Assembly: GCA_946800325.1 (NCBI GenBank)
Contig: OX326957.1
Span: 60,719,070-60,783,069, forward strand
Origin: Luzula sylvatica
Lineage: Eukaryota; Streptophyta; Magnoliopsida; Poales; Juncaceae
Length of the DNA stretch: 64,000 nucleotides
Reading direction: 5' to 3'
The position numbers and the translations under genes are program-made. Below, in pieces: positions 58,006 through 64,000 of this stretch. The notes below the pieces were generated by a model that did not search any database, was not told the DNA's origin, and worked only from the letters and a program-made list of their open reading frames with translations. Position 1 is the first letter of the stretch. Every line of letters starts with the position of its first letter.

Positions 58006-60190
58006 TAGTGGGACATAATTGACATATATCAAATACCTCAAAAAATCTTCAATTATTATAATTATTATTATTACTGAATGAGACACAAAAAACGATCGTT
58101 TATCGTTACTGATACTTATTTTTGTATATGATTCCGATAAAATTCGAATTCATAATTTTTTAAATATATGATTTTTATTGTGTTAAACACTCAACAAACT
58201 ATGTTACGGGGCCGTTGACGATGTTCACAATGATTTTCTTATGATTGAAGAATTTGAGAACAAAAATCCATAACAAGAGTTGTCTTTTAACCAAGATATT
58301 TGAATTCTTTGTTCTGACGATTTTACTCAATTTGTCGTACAAACATAATTATAATAATAACCTAGCACATAATTTTACTTACGTGTAATATAATTTTTAT
58401 ATCTTCAGTTTACATAATACGAATGATAATCCTATACATATAATCTATGCAAACAAATTACGCACTACTAAAAGACAACAAAGAATCACTCGCCTTGTTT
58501 CTAGATCCGTATTCAATTCAAACTCAGACACCTCTAATTGGCCGCACAAGTCCCCTCCTCCATCTCCGACCCGACCGGTTTCTCCGATTCCCTCTCCTTT
58601 TCCGCGATCGAAGCGTGGCCGCAACTTCACAAGTGCTTCGCAAATTCCATCTGAGAAGGTTCTCATGGATCTTGATGGTCGTGTTCTTCTTTCGACCCCA
58701 ATTCTTATCTCCGATCATACTTTACATCCCCAAAAAAAATCGGAAGCGGTGGTGGACCTTCTTCCACCACCGACAAAATAATGCATTTCATGTCATGCGA
58801 TTATTCAGCTTGTAGGTCATCTTTTGGAGTGTCCGTTTTATTATTTTGTCACTATTTAGTTATACGCCAACTATATGTAATGGTGACTCTTTGTATATAT
58901 ATTGCCTACGGATCTTTGATGCAAAAAAAAAAAAAAAAAAGAACCACTCGCTTTGTTGGTTTGATTGGTGAAGCCGGACTTCGGGTTCGAGGTCTATTTT
59001 AATAAATTACGTAGGGTTCGGGTCTAATTTAGCAAATTATACATTATATTATAAAAAATTTGGGGCATGTTACAAAAAAATTAAGGTAATTTACAAAATT
59101 GATTTGAGTCTTTCAAAACATTGTCCGGACCCCGAAAATACACTTCAAGAAGGAATTAAAGGCCTCTAGCTAAAAAGAATTGCAATATTATAAATGTGAA
59201 TGTATTTATTCAGTTTATTTTGTATGAGTTGATTTTGCGTAACATGCATGACACATATATGTACAAGTGTCTCTATGCATGTATTTAATATTTCATGTCA
59301 TGATCTTTATGTGTACATGTGTCTAGTGTCCTTATATATGTACTTGATTTCTCATGTCACGACACACATGCATAAATGTGTATGTGTGCATGTCAATAAT
59401 GTATGCTATACAAGCATTCTTGTAGCGGTGTTAAAACATAATAATTCAAAAAAATAAGATCTTCATGATTCTTTCTTCTCATTTCTCTTGAGTGCCGATT
59501 CTATTTTTCCTCTCTAGTTTTGTTATTAATTTTATAACACGTAACATATTTTTTTTAGCAAATTTGAGATATTCATTTTCTTTGGACCCACTTAGATTTT
59601 AAAATGCATACATTTTGTCATTTATTCATGATGTTCCGGTATTCTGTTTAATATATAATAAAAACAAGTTATAGATAAAAAAAAAATACATTAATAAAAA
59701 ATACGTACATATATTAAAAGAATAATTTCGTCAAAGACCTCGAATAAATAATAATAACGGGTCGGCCCTGGCTATAATTAATCTTTCTCCATTCTCAAAC
59801 TTTTAGAATTTTAAATGGATCATCTCCTCAAAGCAAAAATTACAAAATAAATAATTGGGTAACTATACTCTTCCCCTCAAACATCACCAAACACCCTCTA
59901 TATGGGTTTGGTGAATATATGAAACCCCAAATTGCACCCAACCATTTCAATTGTTTGTTAATTCAATTTTGAATTAACGGTTAATTCGAAGTTAATTATC
60001 GGTTAATACAATTGTACTATTTATTAACAAAAATAATAATTTCAATTAACGGTTAATACATTTTTCGGTACAAAAAATGGGAGATGCGAATTGGCCCCCC
60101 CAATATCGTGGGTGTTGCGTGATGTTTCAGGGGTACCATATATAACCCCTAAATAATTTACATTTTCTTAACATTTGTCAGGAGGAATCT
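58006..60190. other. Intergenic stretch, nothing assigned
   Basis: A GC-richer island at about 58540-58690 (GACCCGACCGGTTTCTCCG) stands out from the AT-rich spacer and may be a captured exon, but neither strand gives a protein I know. An A-run lies at 58924-58940. Confidence 0.4.
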
Positions 60191-60200
60191 ATTGTAGAAG

Positions 60201-60380
60201 CAATAATCATAGGCACCTAGATTTTTTATCTAGATTTGCACCTAGAAATACACGTGGCATTCAAATTTAGAATTTCTAAAATTTATTTCCATTTAAAAGT
60301 TTGATGTGGCTGCACCGTGATTTGCCACGTATGTTTCTAGATGAAATCTAGGTGCGAAATCTAGGTGCCTATCATTATTG
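60201..60380. mobile_element. Mutator-like MITE, 180 bp, 10-bp TSD
   Basis: CAATAATCATAGGCACCTAG and its inverse at the right end form a near-perfect TIR. The 10-bp flanks ATTGTAGAAG at 60191-60200 and 60381-60390 are identical. A 9-10 bp duplication indicates a Mutator-like source. Confidence 0.88.
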
Positions 60381-60390
60381 ATTGTAGAAG

Positions 60391-61416
60391 CCTGTTTCTA
60401 TTTGTTGGACATATCAAAATAATACGCTTGGTTTGCTTCAATTCGCAGCAAATAAAATAACTACAATATTTGCAATTATAACCTGCACAAATTGAAATAC
60501 AAGTTTATGGACTTGTAAAAAAGATATATAATTAATGTCATTATAGTTACTCTAATGCTACATCCTCAACCTTGTGCTGAGTCTGCTGACACGTGGCAGG
60601 GATAGCTTTTTCTTTCACCCTCATTTTATTTTATTTTACAATTTGATCATTTTTTCCTTTTTTTCATTTTTCTTTTAATTTTCTCCTTGCCCAGGGTTAT
60701 GTATGCAATTTTGTAAGTTTAAAAAAAAGAAAAATTACAATTTTTCTTTTTACCCAATTTTTTCCCCTTTTTACATTTTGGTCATTTTTTTGCTTTCCAA
60801 TTTTTTTTTATTTGCTCATTTTGCACGGGTATATATGAAATTTTGTAAGTTCAAATTTATGCGAGTTTTCATAGAAATTTGTAATTTGCCCGTTGTATTC
60901 ATATGACACGTTGCGATTCTTTAATGAACCCTTATTAATGCATCTATTGACATCAAATATATTTGCGAATATGTCATGATTATATTAATCGATTTTAATA
61001 GCACCTGCAAAAATGCTATTTATACAAATTATATCATAAAATAATATTTGTGATAGACTAATTTCATGAACCTTATGCATCCATTGACATTATGATATTT
61101 GCAAATATGTCATGATTAGATTAATTTAGTTCAAACGCACGCACATTAATTCGCACACGCGCTAATTCTATTTAAATAATTATATAAAAAAATAAATATG
61201 TTATCCCGCGCAATTGCACGGGGATAAATGTTCAAACTCTTGAATTTATAACAGAAACTTAAACTTATTATAAGAATACAACACACCCAAAAAGTCTAGA
61301 CAATTAATCAAAAATTAAAAATCAATATTTTTCAAATAAGGGCCGACAAAACTCATCTCTTGCAACAGGACTAACAAAGAATACATTCCAAAACAAGGGA
61401 CAAATTTGCAAAACTA
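60391..61416. other. Spacer with 50-bp direct repeats and a GC-rich hairpin
   Basis: A phrase around TTTGCGAATATGTCATGATT (about 60960) returns near 61095 with few changes. A CCCGCGCAATTGCACGGGG hairpin is at about 61206-61224, similar to the Helitron ends at 514 and 46764, but no CTAG follows. Confidence 0.4.
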
Positions 61417-62697
61417 TTAAATAGCAGCAAAGTACTCCTTGCTGAGTTTCGGGTCGGGTTTCATCGACTTCTCGCCCGGTTTCCATCCAGCCGGACACAC
61501 CTCATCCGGGTTCTCTTGCACGAATTGCAACGCCTTTTCGTACACAAATCACAAACGTATTATTCACGATAAAAAACAGTATATTAAGAAAATTAAACAA
61601 ATACCAACCTGGAGAGTTCTCAACGTTTCGTCGACGCTACGACCAATGGCAAGGTTGTTAATTGTAGAATGCTGAATCACTCCTTCCTTATCTATTATGA
61701 ATAATCCTCTCAACGCAATTCCCTGTTATTCACATTAATATAAATAATACTCAAATAACGATTATGATAATTTAGAAGAATAAATACCTGATCAGGAATT
61801 AACACGCCATAAGATTTGGAAATGGATTTGGTGATGTCAGAAACTAGAGGATAATTCAAGTCACCGAGTCCTCCTGATTTTCTATCTGTTTGAACCCATG
61901 CAAGGTGCGAAAACTACCATTTTTACAAAAATATATTCAATGTTAATTAAATTAATTAATTGTTTTGAAGGAATATGTTTATGTACCACACTGTCGACAG
62001 AGATGCCGATAATTTCGGTATTTATGCTCTCGAATTCTGAGTAACGGTCACTGAAAGCAGTAATTTCTGCGAAAATTGGAGAGAAATTGAGTCTCATGAA
62101 AGATATAAATATGGAAATTTAGTATCGAAGGAGATTGAGGTACCAGTAGGGCAAACGAAAGTGAAGTCGAGTGGATAGAAGAAGAGGATGACATACTTCT
62201 TTCCAATGTAATCGGAAAGCTTGACCTGAACCATTAGAAAATTCGTAACAATGAAATGAGCAAGTAAGTACATATTAAAGAAAGGCGAGTTTTTGTTAAT
62301 GGAATTAGACTAACGTCGATGAATTCCTGATCAAAAACAGCTTCGGCCGCGAAATCTGGCGCAGTACTTCCCACCAACCTCAGTGCACCCTGTTCAAACA
62401 TTCAAATTTCCAACCGAGCTTAACAAAATCGCTAGAAAAAAGTTAATCAATCGATAAGAGAAAGATAAAATCAAAGAGTACCTCGCCAGCAGCATTGGAG
62501 ACGAAGCTTCTCTTGGCAAATCTAGGTGAAGAAGAGACAAGAGGAGACGAACATCCAAAACCCTTGTTGAAGCAGTTCGACTTGGTTATGCTTTTGGAAG
62601 AGAAGGATACGGACGCGGCAGAAGAAATCGGCGATGTATGCAGAGATTTCTGCACGACTGGAGAGATGACTGAAGAGAAAGCACAAGTGGACGCCAT
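61417..62697 (-). CDS. BAS1: Chloroplast 2-Cys peroxiredoxin (BAS1 type)
   Basis: Seven exons: 62697-62482, 62389-62315, 62225-62144, 62066-61987, 61913-61788, 61722-61609 and 61533-61417. All GT-AG, phases consistent, 269 residues. Exon 1 is a Ser-rich chloroplast transit peptide ([20 protein letters not shown]) ending near SFVSNAAGE. The mature part has the peroxidatic Cys in FTFVCPT, the [10 protein letters not shown] motif, and the resolving Cys in [10 protein letters not shown]. The C-terminal YF motif (KEYFAAI) marks the eukaryotic, over-oxidation-sensitive type. The enzyme reduces H2O2 and alkyl peroxides in the stroma using NTRC or thioredoxin. Length matches the family; no damage seen. 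Confidence 0.96.
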
Positions 62698-62799
62698 TAC
62701 CGTTCTTTCTTTCTCTCCTTCAGTGGATAAGAATATCTATACACCGCAGCGCAGGGTTGTTGAGCTCGGTTAATCTTCGGCGGTAGGTAAAAGTAAAAC

Positions 62800-64000
62800 A
62801 CGACAATAAAATAATGAAGTAAAAATTGCTCCCTGGTGAACCAAACCAATAATAACACGCCATGTCATCATAGTAATGATATCTTTCCTTAATTGGCTTA
62901 CTATGAAGTGGACACGACACAATGAATAATTATAAAAGGGATAATTTCTTGTACAGCATTCCAAAAACTCAAAATATCATATTTGTCCTTCTAAAATAGC
63001 AAATATCAAATTTATCCCCCAAAACTTCTTTACTTGTCAAATTTGTCCATAATAAGTTTTTCCGTGAGATTTAACACCAAACATATATGAATTGACCATC
63101 TTGCCCTTCCTCCCACTCCAATCAGTTCTTCGTCTCAAAAAATTCCTTTACGACTCTGTCATTTCTTGCTTGCTTGCGTTACTACCGCCCCCTTCTCTAT
63201 TTTCGTCCTCGACTGAAATCTCCCACCTCTCACTCGCATGGGGTTCCTTTGAGAGTCGAAGAAAGTGCCTCATGCCAGGATACTATAATCATACCATCCA
63301 TGAATCAATTCTCATTTACTGTCGTACCGCACTTGATATTTTATGTAGAAGGAATTAAGTAATTATCCTCCTCCTTTTCCCTGAATTCCATTTTTAATTC
63401 CAAGTATTAGCTACTCTTAAATTTTAAATGTTTACATTACCTAATTACACAACTGATTTTTGTTAGTTCATTATTGTAATATAGTGTGTATTTGTGTTTA
63501 GTATTTAGTAAGTCTGAGAATATGAATTAGGGATGGGCTGAGAGAACTATGGGTTAAGTAAGGTTAATGAAGATGAACGTTCTCGGTTAGGAGCGAATAG
63601 GGATTCAATTACAACTCAAATGTTGTATTGATGGAATAATTATGCTGAATTTTGTTGATGGATCGGTCGGGCGAATTAGCATATAAACATGCAAATGCTG
63701 TTCAATTTAGGCATAATTTGATGTGCTAAATGATAAAAAAACACAAAACGATACTTGCGAGATTCAACATATATTAAGTTCAATTTCTTCATCAGGTTAG
63801 TACCGTTTGGCTTTGGCTTATACATTCAACTATGGACTTGAGGCTATGAAGTTTGGTTGTTGGTTGTTTCGGGACAATGTTTTTAGTTTTGCTTGCTTTG
63901 CATTTTTTTGTTCCAAGGAATGTCCTCGAATGAGAAGTATACTGAATTTGTCTTTCAATTCTTTTGAATGTAAATAATTGTAAAATATGATTTGAGAAGT
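62800..64000. other. BAS1 upstream region and spacer
   Basis: The first few hundred bases contain the BAS1 promoter. Around 62940-63075 there is T/C-rich low-complexity sequence (TTTGTCC repeated) of the MITE-remnant type. Frames at 63092-63362 on the plus strand are not recognised. Nothing else to the window end. Confidence 0.4.

Noticed and set aside
58447..58815. 122-codon plus-strand frame with a GC-richer middle
   Set aside because: No recognisable protein; overlapping frames of similar length on the other strand. Kept only as a possible captured fragment.

Overview
This is a piece of a plant nuclear genome, most likely a eudicot. It has multi-exon genes with GT-AG introns, AT-rich spacers, plant gene families (SMXL, NDR1/HIN1-like, chloroplast 2-Cys peroxiredoxin), a plant-type Pol III U3 snoRNA gene and dense LTR-retrotransposon, hAT, Helitron and MITE insertions. 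The species cannot be named from the sequence.

Host genes. RRP42, an RNA exosome core subunit, lies on the minus strand (1931-3201, 7 exons). A U3 snoRNA gene lies on the plus strand (5054-5268). Two tandem NDR1/HIN1-like genes lie on the plus strand (6507-7207 and 9071-9777, one intron each at the same place). An SMXL4/5-type gene lies on the minus strand (37926-40635, 3 exons). A BAS1-type chloroplast 2-Cys peroxiredoxin lies on the minus strand (61417-62697, 7 exons). These genes are unrelated in function and each seems to be its own transcription unit.

Mobile DNA. A 17.2-kb block (11733-28924) is an old minus-strand Copia element with TSD aaatc. Its 3' LTR carries a hAT element with an 8-bp TSD, and its gag is split by a second, young minus-strand Copia element that is exactly 10,000 bp long (16616-26615, TSD gtatg, two 1407-bp LTRs about 99% alike). 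The young element carries gag, pol and a third intact ORF of 491 codons. At 30353-33020 a fold-back element holds a solo LTR, which in turn holds another solo LTR. At 42465-46788 a probable Helitron holds a CACTA-like element and an LTR fragment that itself contains a solo LTR. At 51600-57117 a ruined plus-strand Copia holds a 1.6-kb TIR element, a scrambled AT-rich repeat patch and a solo LTR. Several hAT and Mutator-like MITEs with perfect TSDs, a tRNA-derived SINE and LINE scraps complete the list.

Most unusual signal. At least four different LTR types share arrays of 16-bp palindromes of the form GTN-CGT-core-ACG-NAC. The 4-bp core is either TCGA or CATG, and members of a single LTR family can carry either core. 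Where I could locate a TATA box, the array sits just upstream of it in the direction of transcription. A further array lies between pol and the third ORF of the young Copia element, again next to a TATA-like sequence. Two LTRs have inserted into such arrays. This looks like a modular promoter or recombination cassette passed between retrotransposon families, and it is the main candidate for something undescribed.
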